A stretch of 64,000 nucleotides of DNA from the NCBI GenBank assembly GCA_902651635.1, contig CACRSC010000017.1, forward strand, positions 95,066 through 159,065. The letters are read 5' to 3'. The DNA comes from Mastigamoeba balamuthi. Lineage: Eukaryota > Evosea > Mastigamoebida > Mastigamoebidae. The translations under genes and the position numbers were made by a program. The stretch's first letter is position 1. Each line of letters starts with the position of its first letter. The notes under the pieces are model-generated. The model worked only from the letters and a program-made list of their open reading frames with translations. It searched no databases and was not told the origin of the DNA. Of this stretch, positions 32,033 to 42,335 are shown piece by piece.

Positions 32033-32326
32033 GCGGGCAGTCCATCCACCCCGCCGACGCCAACCCACTTCTCTCCCCCCGCTTCAAATACACCTCCGGT
32101 CCCGTCCGTATCCAGGCATACCGTCGCGCACTCCCCGTCTCTCCTCGTTGCTGAAGTTCCCGCGTGGGCTCGGGTACTTCACCCGCGGATCAGGCAGTCA
32201 ATCGATAAGCAAGACAGACTTATGAGAGATCCGAAAAATCAAGTTGAATCATCGGGGAATCTCCGTATACAATCAATAGTGCTGTGTCGTTGCTATCCGC
32301 GCTTCAATTGTGGTTTGGCTCTATTA
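32033..32326. other. Intergenic region
   Basis: 294-bp spacer between NXT1 and the 2H-CDC123 gene, both on the plus strand. The AT-rich second half (32195-32300) may hold the promoter. No gene seen. Confidence 0.35.
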
Positions 32327-34107
32327 ATGGGGTGGGCGTTCATCAACCCGCCGGACGAGGACGCGCGTGTCCTCGAGGCTTTCGCGTCTCGCGTGCCCGC
32401 GCAGTGGAAGACGGACAACAAGGGCCGCCGCGACCCAAACGCGCGCCAGTCGTTCCACATCACGTTCGCGACGCCCCTCAACTCGAGGGGCGGCCGGGCG
32501 CTGCGCACCGCCCTCAGCCACCACTGCCCCGTGCACGCACGCTGGTCGGCCCCGCTCATCGAGAAGGTCGGGCGCATCACCGCGGCGGACGGTGCGAGAC
32601 CGCTTGGCTCTGCCAAGTCCCCAAGTCCCCGAGTCAACTGATTGGCTGGGCTGCTGCAGTGTACTGCCTCATCCTGAGCGTCGACTCTGGGGAGCTGCGG
32701 CAGCTCAGGGAGGAGACGGCCCGCGAATGCAACACGGCCCCGCCTGCGTACGACGGAGCGGGCCACGTCAGCATAGTCTACGTCACCGCAGACCACGCGG
32801 GAGAGCTGCGGCAAATGCTTGACGCCGACGCGTCACTCACGGCCCTCGTTGGCCGTGAGTTCACTGTCAGCCAAGTCTTCGTGGACTCCGGGACGGGACC
32901 GTCCCCAGTCACGCTCGCGGGCCCGCGCCCAGACACGCTCGCGCCTGGCCCCGACACTGCAGCGCCGGCCGACGAGCACCGCGTGGCGTACTGGCTCGCG
33001 ACCAGGGGCAGCGGAGCGGAGCAGGACGCCAGCGAGGAGAGCAAGCTCAGGCACGACGACGAGTGCAACATCGAGCGGTGGTACGAGTGCCTCCGCCGGT
33101 GGACGTACGAGACTGCCTTCGTGGAGGTGTCGCAGGAGCAAGCACGGGAGATCCTCTCCCGCAAGCCAGCGTCGACGTTCCCTTCTCTGCGCGAGCTGGC
33201 GCGCCGTGTGGAGGCTGCCATACGGGTGGTTGGTGGCCACGCGTTTGTGCGGCTGTCGTCCCGCAGCCCCAAGGACGCCGCCTTCACGTCGCCAGAGATG
33301 AAGACACTGCTCAGCGCCCATCTCGAGAGGATGCAGCGCTCTGTGTCATGCTCCGCTGTCGAGACCCAGAACATGGAGTTTGCCGCGTTCTTCCAGGCGC
33401 GGGCTGAGGCGTCGATGGTGTCAAACGGGCGCAAGGCATTGCAGCTGCTGCGCCACAGCGAGCGCGTCCGCGAGGATCTGTCGAGGTCCCTCAGGCACGC
33501 GGACGCCGTGCCGTGGACCGTGGTGGCTGCGGTGCGCCGCTGGGACAGCATCCCCGTCTGGTCCGAGTTCAGGGGCTTCGTCAGGGACCGCTCCCTCGTT
33601 GCCATCTCGCAGTACAACTTCGCCGTGTGCTTTGAGCGCGAGGTCGTTGCGAGGTCCGAGGGAATCCGCAAGACCATCGTCGAGTTCTTCGAGCGCAGCG
33701 GCGTCAAGGAGGCACTTCCGCTCGCCGACTGCGTCGCGGACTTTGTTGTGCCGGATGACCTCGATCCCTCCGGAGTGCGCTTGCTGGAGATCAACCCTTG
33801 GGCCACCACCACCAGCCCGTGCCTGTTCACGTGGCTGCCGGGTGCGAAGGACCTCGAGGGCCTCGAGCCACCTCTGCCTGCCATGCGTGTTGTCGCTGAA
33901 CCTCTCCCTGTGCTCCGCGACAACGCCGCCTTCAGCCAGACGGACGCGCTGCTGAGGAACATGCCCACGGACGTTGTGGAAGACAGCCAGCCTCTGCTGG
34001 AGCAGGTCCAGAGCTTTCTGTCCGACGACGTCGAGCGCATCAACAGCACCCTTCGTTACACGTTGAGCAAGTGCTATGGCAGGCGGATGACCAGTTACCC
34101 AATCTGA
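32327..34107 (+). CDS. 2H-phosphoesterase-like domain fused to a CDC123-like domain
   Basis: Two exons, 32327-32591 and 32660-34107 (68-nt intron), 570 residues. The N-terminal about 170 residues carry two Hx[TS] motifs, SFHITFATP (about residue 44) and HVSIVYV (about residue 130). These are the signature of 2H phosphoesterases (LigT/AKAP18-like), which act on cyclic phosphate or 2'-5' nucleotide bonds. The C-terminal about 330 residues match CDC123/D123, the ATP-grasp-like assembly factor of translation initiation factor eIF2: VRLSSRSPKDAAF, WSEFRGFVRDRSLVAISQYN, and LLEINPWATTTSPCLFTW. In most eukaryotes CDC123 stands alone. The middle (about 190-240) is a Pro/Gly-rich linker. The single long second exon spans both domains, so the fusion is not a splicing artefact. 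Confidence 0.85.
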
Positions 34108-34227
34108 CAAGCCACTCTGAAACACAGGTATGATCATTTGAGCTGAACGCCTCCCAGAGAATAGGCCTCAAAAAGGGGGAGAGAAGGAAGGAAGGAGCTG
34201 TGCTGACAAGATGCAACCAACACCAAT

Positions 34228-35325
34228 TCAATTACCCTCTGCCCTGCGCATAAGGGATTCCAGCGTGGGAATGACGCTGGGGTGCTCGAGTATTGTCATG
34301 TGCTCTGCCTTGACCTCCACCTTGTCGCAGTGCAGGTCCTCCGGGGGGTTGGCGCTGATCGAGGCGACCCTGCCGTCTCCGTCGAACGTGCCCATGACCG
34401 GGTGACCCGCGTCATCGACGTTGATGAGCCCCTCGGTCTGGAGGCCCACGCCCACAACAGCGACGGCCGGGGGCAACTGCTGGCCATCGGACAGGGCAGT
34501 TGGGCCGTCCAGGACCGAGCGGAACTCCTTGGCGAGCGAGATGCACGCACGGACGTGCTCGAGGCGCTCGGGGGTGACCCCGTCCGAGCCGAAGACAGAG
34601 AGCTTCCTGCGGGCCCACTCGTCCGCGTTGCCCCAGTCGATCTTGGGGTTCTGGTCGTTAGGCGCCACGTCGACGGGGAAGAAGCTGTAGACCGAGGGGA
34701 ACGAGAAGTTGGCGCGGTAGTTGAGGTACCTCACGTCCCTGTGCGTGCCCTTGGTCATGTCGGCGAGGAACGCGCCCCCCGTGCCGAACGGCACGCCCGC
34801 GAACATGATGCTCGCGAACGCCCCCGGGTCCTTGCGTATCGCGTACAGCGCCACAAGCCCTCCCATGCTGTGCGCCACCACGTGCGCCCTGCCGCCGGGC
34901 ATCTGCCTGATGGTCTGGAGCAGCCTGCTCGCAGCCTCTGCGGGCGGCTGGGAGACCATACAGCGAGGGGGGTGGGGGTGCTCAGAACCACTTGATTCGA
35001 GTTATGGGGCAGAGGGAATAAAGTTCACTCTTCTCCAGTCGTAGGCAAAGGGCACAAACTGCCGCGAGGTCCTGGAGCAGAGCGCCGACAGCGAGTCCAG
35101 GACGCGGTCGTAGATGTGGAAGAAGCGGGCGACGGCGCGCATGGGCCCGGTGGCCCGCACGCCGTCGTCCGGGGCGGGCGACGAGGTGGTCAGCAGCGGC
35201 AGCTCGAGGCGCGTGTTGCGCAGCCCCACGACGTGGGAGACGCCCACCCAGCGCTCCTCGCCGTCGGCGCCCACCAGGCGCGAGCCCTTGAAGCCGTGAA
35301 CAAAGACCAGAGGCGCCTGCGCCAT
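34228..35325 (-). CDS. LCAT/lipase-like alpha/beta hydrolase
   Basis: Two exons, 35325-35029 and 34947-34228 (81-nt intron), 338 residues. Starts with the oxyanion-hole strand LVFVHGFKGSRL. YDWR lies just before the intron, and the nucleophile elbow VAHSMGGLVA (GxSxG type, AHSMG) follows it. A C-terminal His (AEHMTILEHPSVIP) is a good candidate for the catalytic triad. The arrangement HGFKGS...YDWR...HSMGG is that of LCAT/PLA2G15-like lipases. No signal peptide, so probably cytosolic. Substrate unknown. Confidence 0.82.
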
Positions 35326-35638
35326 AACTGGAGACGGGGGGCGTGTGATCCACTTGGTGACTCACCAGACAAGATCTGCTTTCCGATACTCTCCTCCCGA
35401 TGACGAATCATCCGGGAACTGCCATGCCCTCGCGAGAATCGCCCCGCACGAGGGTGGCCCTGCACGAGGGTGGCCCCGCAGAGGGGGGTGGGCTAGACAG
35501 CGTGTGACCCGCAGAGCGCAGCTCCTAATATGTTCTGGGCCCAGGTTTCCCAGCACATTAGGGTTACTTATTTTTGGGAGGGCACTGTATTAGGGTTCTC
35601 ATTTCAAAGGCGGACTGGGAGGCCACGAGCACAACTCA
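35326..35638. other. Intergenic region with a 16-bp tandem duplication
   Basis: Two copies of GCACGAGGGTGGCCCy lie head to tail at 35446-35477. The right part (35525-35600) is AT-richer. No gene is recognised. Confidence 0.4.
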
Positions 35639-37807
35639 TCAGAAAGACTCACGCGAGAGCAGCAGATAGGCAGCAACTGCCATCGCTGCGGGGACACGGA
35701 CTGCTCCGGGGCAGCCCGAGGTCACCTGGTTGCCGCTGGACGGAGATACCGGGGAGAGCTTCGACGACGTGGCACTGGCGGTCGCGTCTTCCCTGATTCC
35801 CACAGCGTCCGACGCGGGACTCACCCCGCTGTAGCCAGAGGCTGTCACCTTGTAGAAGCTCGTCTTTTTCACCCCCGTGTCTTGGAAGATGCACGTGAGC
35901 AACTCCTTGGCCACAGTCTGGTATTCACCGTCCACCGTGTCTGACCGCAACACGTCATAAAACAGCGCTCTTTCAACAGCTGGCCACGAGATAGTTACAA
36001 CACTGCTTCCACGGACAGTCTTGGCAGTTGGCGAGGGAGCGACGGGACGGCTGTTGGCCCTGCTGCCCAGACGGACGTCGGTGAAGACACCCGTCCCTGT
36101 ATACACGGAAATCCCAACGAGCAGCTTGTCCGGCAGCGATGCGGGGTACAGGACGTTGGCCGTCGGCGACCACGCAACCGAGTCGAGCGAGAAGTAAGGG
36201 TACACGAAGTTGCCACGCCGCACGAGCTTCACCCACATCGGCGCCACGAGTGTAGCGTTGTCGCTGAAGATTCTCCGTACAGTGGCGTAGCTGTCCCGGC
36301 CAGACCCCCAGAACGCCCAGACGGTCCCAGGCTCCATCGCCATCCTCGCAAAGTATACAGGACGAGTGCGGCCATCCTTGACAATCGCGTCCATCATGAG
36401 AACCTGGCCGCACCCGCTGGAAATCTTCGCCGAGAACGTGAAGTCACCGCTGACCTCGGTGTACCCGTACACGAGGCCGCGCAGGGTCTCCGCGGCAGTT
36501 GACAGGCCCCCAGACGACAGATTCCAGGTGTTTCTGTTGATCTGCTTGGCACTCCCGCTGGCAGAGAACGTGCCGATGTTGACAAACTCGAGTTTCGAGA
36601 CGGGCTGCGTCGGAGGTTCCAGGAAATCGGGCTCGGGGACGTAACGCTGCGGAGTGGACACGTTCATGAACGACCCAGCGCGGGCTCCGTTTATCTTCTC
36701 CATGTAATCGAGCAGCATCTTGGAGTACGGCATTTTGAGCCCCAAATGCGTGTAAACGGCGTATGATGTAGCGATATGCTCGAGATACCGAATCGGGCCT
36801 TCAAAGGGCGGCAGCGACCCCCACATAAGATACCCAGAACTGAACGGGACAAACGGGACCTCTGGGACGAGGCTGGCGTTGAGACTGTGAAGCTGGCGCT
36901 GGGAGAGGTACTCCATAAAGTTCCGAATGCGAGAGCCGTACGACGAGAAGAGGTTGACGCCCTGAATCCACGCGAGGTTCGCCGTTTCCACAAACAGTGC
37001 CATCTGCAGAGCCGCATGCCCACAGTCGCGGCCCGTGTCGCCGACTTGGCCCGAGGGAAGAGTGTCGGGAATGCCGCCCGTGCCGTCCGTCAGCAGGGCG
37101 TTGATGGTCTCGTTGAAGAGCAGCCAGCTGTCTGTGAACACAGCGATGTGCATTGCGCCAATCACCTCGATCATCGCCTGATTGCCGCCCCACAGATGGC
37201 TCCCGGCCCCACAGCCCTCGACTGGGTATTCCCGCGTTCCGAGTCTGCCATACGGATTCGACCTTCCCACGGGAATGTACTTGGTCCAGATGACGGAGAA
37301 GTACCACTGAAGAAGGTCGTCGGTCTCCTTAGTGTAGCCCGGGTACGTCGCCCGCAGGATCTCCGCGCCCACAATGGCCTCCACGCCTATCATAGGAAGC
37401 CACGGGCACTCTGCACCACTCCAGTACCTGTGGACCTTTGCGTAGGCGCGCAGCATGGAGAGCGCCTTCTCGGCCCATGTGGAGTTCTGCTCGATGAACC
37501 ATGCGCGGGCCAGCGCGCCGATGGCGCGCGCGTCGCCCTGGAACTGGTTGTAGTTGATGTTGGGGTTGCGGCTGATGTTCAGGAAGGGCCCGCGCATCGT
37601 GTAGGTCTTGGACCGCTCGACATTGGCGCCGTACCACGACTTCTGGGCGTTGGGCCCCGGTGTGGACATGATCGCGGTGCGCATCTCCAAGAGCTGTTCG
37701 AGCGTGTTGCCGATTCCCGGGTGTACGAACGCGCGCTGCTGCGGCGCCATGCCGCGGGCACACGCGGCACACACGAGGAGGGCAATCGCGACGGCCGTTA
37801 GCGACAT
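35639..37807 (-). CDS. GPI-anchor-type alginate-lyase-like surface protein, copy 1
   Basis: Secreted polysaccharide-lyase-like protein, 722 residues, no intron. Signal peptide at 1-20 (AVAIALLVCAACARG). Residues about 25-420 resemble the alginate lyase family (alpha/alpha toroid): GPFLNISRNP, VEAIVGAEILRATYPGYT, GCGAGSHLWGGNQAM (199-212), and GDTGRDCGHAALQM (256-269), where the family has RDQGH. A beta-sandwich of about 190 residues follows, then an FN3-like domain (VTISWPAVERALFYDVLRS). A Ser/Thr-rich stretch and a hydrophobic C-terminus (AAMAVAAYLLL) fit a GPI-anchor signal. Start chosen at the Met that opens the signal peptide. About 3 kb away lies a close paralogue with the same architecture. 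Confidence 0.85.
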   Translation of the reverse strand: MSLTAVAIALLVCAACARGMAPQQRAFVHPGIGNTLEQLLEMRTAIMSTPGPNAQKSWYGANVERSKTYTMRGPFLNISRNPNINYNQFQGDARAIGALARAWFIEQNSTWAEKALSMLRAYAKVHRYWSGAECPWLPMIGVEAIVGAEILRATYPGYTKETDDLLQWYFSVIWTKYIPVGRSNPYGRLGTREYPVEGCGAGSHLWGGNQAMIEVIGAMHIAVFTDSWLLFNETINALLTDGTGGIPDTLPSGQVGDTGRDCGHAALQMALFVETANLAWIQGVNLFSSYGSRIRNFMEYLSQRQLHSLNASLVPEVPFVPFSSGYLMWGSLPPFEGPIRYLEHIATSYAVYTHLGLKMPYSKMLLDYMEKINGARAGSFMNVSTPQRYVPEPDFLEPPTQPVSKLEFVNIGTFSASGSAKQINRNTWNLSSGGLSTAAETLRGLVYGYTEVSGDFTFSAKISSGCGQVLMMDAIVKDGRTRPVYFARMAMEPGTVWAFWGSGRDSYATVRRIFSDNATLVAPMWVKLVRRGNFVYPYFSLDSVAWSPTANVLYPASLPDKLLVGISVYTGTGVFTDVRLGSRANSRPVAPSPTAKTVRGSSVVTISWPAVERALFYDVLRSDTVDGEYQTVAKELLTCIFQDTGVKKTSFYKVTASGYSGVSPASDAVGIREDATASATSSKLSPVSPSSGNQVTSGCPGAVRVPAAMAVAAYLLLSRESF

Positions 37808-38782
37808 TGCAAACTTGTACGCGACACACGGCCTTGCACTGAAAGTCTCTGCAATAAGACAGAAGCCAACCGACGAAGCGGGTGCCACCAGCCTGTTTTG
37901 AAGAAGCCAACCGCCCGGAGTGGACATCCCGTGCATTATGTCCCCACCGTGGGGCAGTGCAATACCATGGTCCGAACGAGCTCATAATCAGTGCCAAAAC
38001 GAGGACAGCTAGTGGACTGCACATTGGTAGAACATTGACTCACTGCCTGGAAAATCAAACACCACTGGTTTCTTCAACGATTTGGTGTACCGCTCGGCGC
38101 AGAATACGATAGAATCATTGCTTGGTTGTGCACGTGCACCCAGCGCCATGCGCACAGGACGCACGTTGCAAGCGTGCGAAGAGAATCAACGTCAGTAACA
38201 AGTTGGTTCCGTGTGTTGGTTCCGGTGATGGTACCTCTCCTCATTCATTGGGAGCTACACTTTCTTGGATGGGCTCCTGCGCCAGCGGCAGCACAATAGA
38301 ACCGTCAAAGTAAGCCCAAACACCAGGCACGAACTGATTTCACGGCAAGTACAAACAATAACCATCTCGGTATTATCTTTTCCGCACAAGTTTCTGGTAC
38401 ATAGCGCGCGCGGCTCACGGACGCGTCGGCGCACTCGATGGCGATACAGCCGCAACCCGCCTGTTTCTCCTCAGTCACCGCCTACTTCATGCAGAAGCGC
38501 TTAGCCGGCAGGGCCAGGCCCCGCGCCGACCCCGCCTTCGCGCCCCCGCGCGCAGACCCCAACCGCGTGTGCACCGCTGCACCACACACCACACACCGCA
38601 ACCACCGCCACGGATGTTTGCATGAATGTACCACCAACCGAGCGACACGCCGGCGGGAGTACTTGATTCAAAGATGTATGGTGCTTGGGGAAAAATAAAC
38701 GCTACATGCAATTGCAGCTCGGCGGCCAATACTTGTGCGATAATTGTCGCCTTTTTGTGGTGGTTTTCTCATCTAGCTAAAA
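37808..38782. other. Long intergenic region, AT-richer
   Basis: Nearly 1 kb between the first lyase-like gene and the next minus-strand gene. It holds the 22-bp element at 37888-37909 shared with the second lyase-like gene. Otherwise there are only short open frames on both strands with no motif, and I found no tRNA or other RNA gene. Confidence 0.4.
37888..37909 (-). promoter_or_regulatory. Conserved upstream element of lyase-like copy 1
   Basis: The minus strand reads TGGCTTCTTCAAAACAGG followed by CTGG, about 81-102 bp before the start codon. The same string with one change (ACGGG for ACAGG) lies at 42420-42441, 85-106 bp before the start of copy 2. Surrounding upstream sequence is not alike, so this is either a retained promoter element or the last recognisable piece of the duplicated flank. 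Confidence 0.5.
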
Positions 38783-39925
38783 TCAATTGTTTGCAGCCCC
38801 GAGAGCGAGCCGCAGCGCTGTCAGGGGCAGCGCCAGCAGCACCATCATTGTGGCCGCCGACCCAGAGGACCCAGGGTTCGAGTCGTCGCCCCACGGGTGC
38901 GCCTGGTCGTAGGGAGCCCACGAGCCGGGGTAGAGCTTCCTGCCCGCGACGACCTGCGACGCTGCCCCGGTCTTGAAGCACTCGTGCCCGCCCGACATGT
39001 CCCGCTCGTAAAAGAAGGTCGGCAGCCTCGCGCCCTCATGCAGCCCGGCGGGGTCTACGCCGGCCACCACGATGCGGACCTGCGGGGCCAGGTGGACGCG
39101 CGTGACCTCGGCGCTCACGGTAATCTCGTCGCTGTCGTCGAAGCAGCGCGCGTAGGCCGCGGCGAACTTGGGAGCGTCGGTGACGGCGTCGCTGCGGCTG
39201 CTGTAGCCCGTGACGAGCGTGCAGTACGGGGTGGCGGCACAGGTGCCCGCGGAGGTGTGCGAGGACCCCGACTCGCAGGCGCAGGTCTCGGGGTTGCAGT
39301 AGGGCGTGCTGTCGCACTGCTCGCCGTCCTCGACGACGCCGTTGCCGCAGCGGCCGCTGGCGACGCCCCGGGCGCTGGCGACGTCGAACTCGGGCTCCGC
39401 CGCGCCGCGCGCGCACTTGAGGAACTCGTCGTTGAACCGCAGGCCGCGCACGTACTGCGAGGGCGCGTCGGCGAGGCCGGTGATGTTGCTGCCCGCGTGG
39501 ACGGCGAGCATCAGGTGCAGGTAGCTGCTGTCGATGACGCTGTCGAGGTGCAGGCTGAGGGCGCTGTAGGTGTAGAGGCTGGACGGCGGCAGGCAGCGCT
39601 CGGTGACCCGCGCGAGGGCCGCCAGGGCGGCGGGACGCGTGCTGTTGCGGGCGGCGCTGAGGGAGAGGAGCACTTTGGCGAAGCCCATGTCGTAGGTGAC
39701 CTCGCTGGGGGGCGCGGTCTGCGGGTAGGGCGTGCAGGTCCACGAAGACGACGACGAGACGCGCAGTGCGCAGGTGCGTGTCGTCTTGGCCGAAACGAGG
39801 CACTCGGCCAACGACGCCTTGGCGCAGACGTCGTCAGCAGCGGCAGTGGCTGTGGGGAGTGCGGAGCTGCGGCCTGCGGCCGAGGCCAGCAGGACAACCA
39901 CAGCGGCAGCGTACAGAGAGCGCAT
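38783..39925 (-). CDS. Secreted GPI-anchor-type cysteine-containing protein
   Basis: 380 residues, no intron. Signal peptide at 1-22 (LYAAAVVVLLASAAG). The body has about 16 cysteines, including a CGNGVVEDGEQCD motif near residue 215 of the DUF4215 type also seen in the cysteine-rich membrane protein at 16392-19102. A Ser/Gly-rich stretch and a hydrophobic C-terminus (MMVLLALPLTALRLAL) fit a GPI-anchor signal. It lies between the two lyase-like paralogues on the same strand, so a shared role at the cell surface or wall is likely but unproven. An AAAC-type microsatellite (39946-39973) lies just upstream. Confidence 0.7.
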   Translation of the reverse strand: MRSLYAAAVVVLLASAAGRSSALPTATAAADDVCAKASLAECLVSAKTTRTCALRVSSSSSWTCTPYPQTAPPSEVTYDMGFAKVLLSLSAARNSTRPAALAALARVTERCLPPSSLYTYSALSLHLDSVIDSSYLHLMLAVHAGSNITGLADAPSQYVRGLRFNDEFLKCARGAAEPEFDVASARGVASGRCGNGVVEDGEQCDSTPYCNPETCACESGSSHTSAGTCAATPYCTLVTGYSSRSDAVTDAPKFAAAYARCFDDSDEITVSAEVTRVHLAPQVRIVVAGVDPAGLHEGARLPTFFYERDMSGGHECFKTGAASQVVAGRKLYPGSWAPYDQAHPWGDDSNPGSSGSAATMMVLLALPLTALRLALGAANN

Positions 39926-39945
39926 CACTGACAGGCACGACTCTA

Positions 39946-39973
39946 ACAAACAAAACAAACAAACAAACAAAAA
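39946..39973. repeat. AAAC microsatellite
   Basis: About six AAAC units lie 20 bp upstream of the start codon of the cysteine-containing protein, probably in its 5' untranslated region. Confidence 0.7.
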
Positions 39974-40160
39974 ACCCCAGGGCAAAGAGCCCCAAAAAAG
40001 ACCAAACACGTCAGCACAAAGAGACGAAACACGAAACACGAAACAATCGGGTGGATTGGTGAATCTGCTAGCAGATCGAAGGGATCAAGATATTTATTCA
40101 GATTTCGTGCTGGTGGACCACCGAATTCCGTTTGGGAAGCAGCTGTGATATCCACACCCT

Positions 40161-42335
40161 TCAGATAGATCCCTGAGATAGCCACAGATAAGCAATGGCA
40201 GCGGTCACTGCGGTGTTCCACCCTGCTCCCGTGCAGCACGAGTGCGCCTGGCTGGAGGCATTTCCTCCGGATGGCCGAGTACTGCCACCCGACGACCCGG
40301 CGCTTGAGACAGTGCTAGCCTCCACGATTCCCACAGTGTCCGATTCCGGGCTCACGCCGCTGTATCCAGAGGCTGTGACCTTGTAGTAGCTTGTACTGTT
40401 CGCCCCTGCGTCTTGGTAGCTGCAGGTGAGAACATGAGTGGCAACAGTCTCGTATTCGCCGTCCTCGGTGGCTGACCGGAGCACGTCATAGAACACCGCA
40501 TTTGCCACAGCTGGCCAAGAGATAGTGACTTCTCCACTGCCACGAATCGTCCTCGCAGTGGGTGATGGAGCACTTGGCCGGCTGTTGGTCCTGCTGCCCA
40601 GACGGATGTCGGTGAACACGCCAGTCCCCGTATAAACTGCGATTCCCACAAGCAGTCTGTTTGGCAGCGCGGCGGGGAACAGAATGTTTGCTGTCGGTGA
40701 CCACACAACCGCGTCGAACGAGAAGTAAGGGTACACGAAGTTGCCACGTCGTACGAGCTTCACCCACGTTGGTGCTGTGAACGTTTCATTGGCATAGTTC
40801 TTCCGTACGACGGCGTAGCTATCCGAGCCTCCGCCCCAGAATGCAGCAATGGACCCTGGCTCCATCGCCACTCTTGCGTGGTATGCGGGACGAGAGCGGC
40901 CATCGTTGACAATGGAGTTCATCATGAGGGCCTCGCCGCACCCGCTGGAGATCTTCGCCGAGAACGTGAAGTCTCCGGTGACCTCGGTGTACGCGTACAC
41001 GAGGCCACGCATGGACTCTGATCCGGTTGTCAGGCCTCCAGACGACAGATTCCAGGTGTTGCTGTTGACCTGCTGAGCACTCCCGCTGGTCGAGAAAGTG
41101 CCTATGTTGGCGATGGACAGGTTTGAGACGGGAAGAGTAGAGGGCTCCACGAAATCTGCCTCGGGAACGTAGAGTTGCGGGACGGACACGTTCAGGGACG
41201 ACCCAGTGGTGTACCCATTGATAACTGACATGTAATCAATCAGCATCTTGGAGTATGGCATGCTGAGCCCCAAGTGCGTGTATACTGCGTATGCCGTCGC
41301 GATCTGGTCGAGGGACCTAACGATGCCGTCAAACGCTGGTAGAGACGTCCACATGAGGTATCCAGATCCGAAAGGCACAAACGGTATCTCTGGTACGATG
41401 CTGGCATTGAGACCGTGGAGCTGGCGCTGGGAGAGGTACTCCATGATGTTCCGAATGCGAGAGCCGTACGACGAGAATATGTTGACGCCCTGAATCCACG
41501 CAAGGTCCGCCGTGTCAACGAACAAGCTCATCTGGACAGCTGCATGCCCCGTGTCGCGACCCGTATCGCCGACCTGGCCCGAGGGAAGAGTGTCGGGAAT
41601 GCCGCCCGTGCCATCCGTCAGCAGGGCGTTGATGGTCTCGTTGAAGAGCAGCCAGTTGTCTGTGAACACCGCGATGGTCATTGCGCCATATACCTCGATC
41701 ATCGCCTGGTTGCCGCCCCACAGATGGCTCCCGGCCCCACAGCCCTCGACTGCGACCTCCCCTGGCGATCCAAGAGCGCCGTACGGGTTCGACTTGCCCA
41801 CGGGAATGTACTTGGTCCAGATGGTACCGAAATACCACTGAAGAAGCTCGGAGATCTCCTGAGTGTAGCCCGGGTACGTCGCCCGCAGGATCTCCGCTCC
41901 CACAATGGCCTCCACACAGTTTGCAGGGATCCACGGGCACTCTGCACCGCTCCAGTACCTGTGGACCTTTGCGTAGGCGCGCAGCATGGAAAGCGCCTTC
42001 TCGGCCCACGTGGAGTTCTGCTCGATGAACCATGCGCGGGCCAGAGCGCCGATGGCGCGTGCGTCGCTGAGGCTCTCGTCGTAGTTGATGTTGGGGTTGC
42101 GGCTGATGTTCAGGAAGGGCCCGCGCATCGTGTAGGTCTTGTAGTACACGACGTGGTTGCCATACCACGACTTGTAGGCGTTGGCCCCCGGCGTGGACAT
42201 GATGGCAGTGCGCATCTCCAGGAGCTGGTCGAGCGTGTTGCCTATGCCCGGGTGCACGAACGCGCGCTGCGCTGCCACTGCACGCGTCAATGTAGCACAT
42301 AAGCCGAAGGCTAAAGCCACGGCTATCAGCCTCAT
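40161..42335 (-). CDS. GPI-anchor-type alginate-lyase-like surface protein, copy 2
   Basis: 724 residues, no intron; same order as copy 1 (signal peptide, alginate-lyase-like toroid, beta-sandwich, FN3-like domain, hydrophobic C-terminus). Most blocks are near identical to copy 1 (NTLDQLLEMRTAIMSTPG, GCGAGSHLWGGNQAMIEV, SQRQLHGLNAS), so duplication was fairly recent. Differences concentrate in the C-terminal Ser-rich stalk and in the motif RDTGH (copy 1 RDCGH; family RDQGH). Both copies therefore lack the usual Gln there, and activity on alginate or related polymers is uncertain. Start at the Met opening the signal peptide LIAVALAFGLCATLT. Confidence 0.85.
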   Translation of the reverse strand: MRLIAVALAFGLCATLTRAVAAQRAFVHPGIGNTLDQLLEMRTAIMSTPGANAYKSWYGNHVVYYKTYTMRGPFLNISRNPNINYDESLSDARAIGALARAWFIEQNSTWAEKALSMLRAYAKVHRYWSGAECPWIPANCVEAIVGAEILRATYPGYTQEISELLQWYFGTIWTKYIPVGKSNPYGALGSPGEVAVEGCGAGSHLWGGNQAMIEVYGAMTIAVFTDNWLLFNETINALLTDGTGGIPDTLPSGQVGDTGRDTGHAAVQMSLFVDTADLAWIQGVNIFSSYGSRIRNIMEYLSQRQLHGLNASIVPEIPFVPFGSGYLMWTSLPAFDGIVRSLDQIATAYAVYTHLGLSMPYSKMLIDYMSVINGYTTGSSLNVSVPQLYVPEADFVEPSTLPVSNLSIANIGTFSTSGSAQQVNSNTWNLSSGGLTTGSESMRGLVYAYTEVTGDFTFSAKISSGCGEALMMNSIVNDGRSRPAYHARVAMEPGSIAAFWGGGSDSYAVVRKNYANETFTAPTWVKLVRRGNFVYPYFSFDAVVWSPTANILFPAALPNRLLVGIAVYTGTGVFTDIRLGSRTNSRPSAPSPTARTIRGSGEVTISWPAVANAVFYDVLRSATEDGEYETVATHVLTCSYQDAGANSTSYYKVTASGYSGVSPESDTVGIVEASTVSSAGSSGGSTRPSGGNASSQAHSCCTGAGWNTAVTAAIAYLWLSQGSI

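Noticed and set aside
38865-38885. ggttcgagtcgt string resembling a tRNA T-arm
   Set aside because: No acceptor or anticodon stem around it; it lies within the coding sequence of the GPI-type protein.
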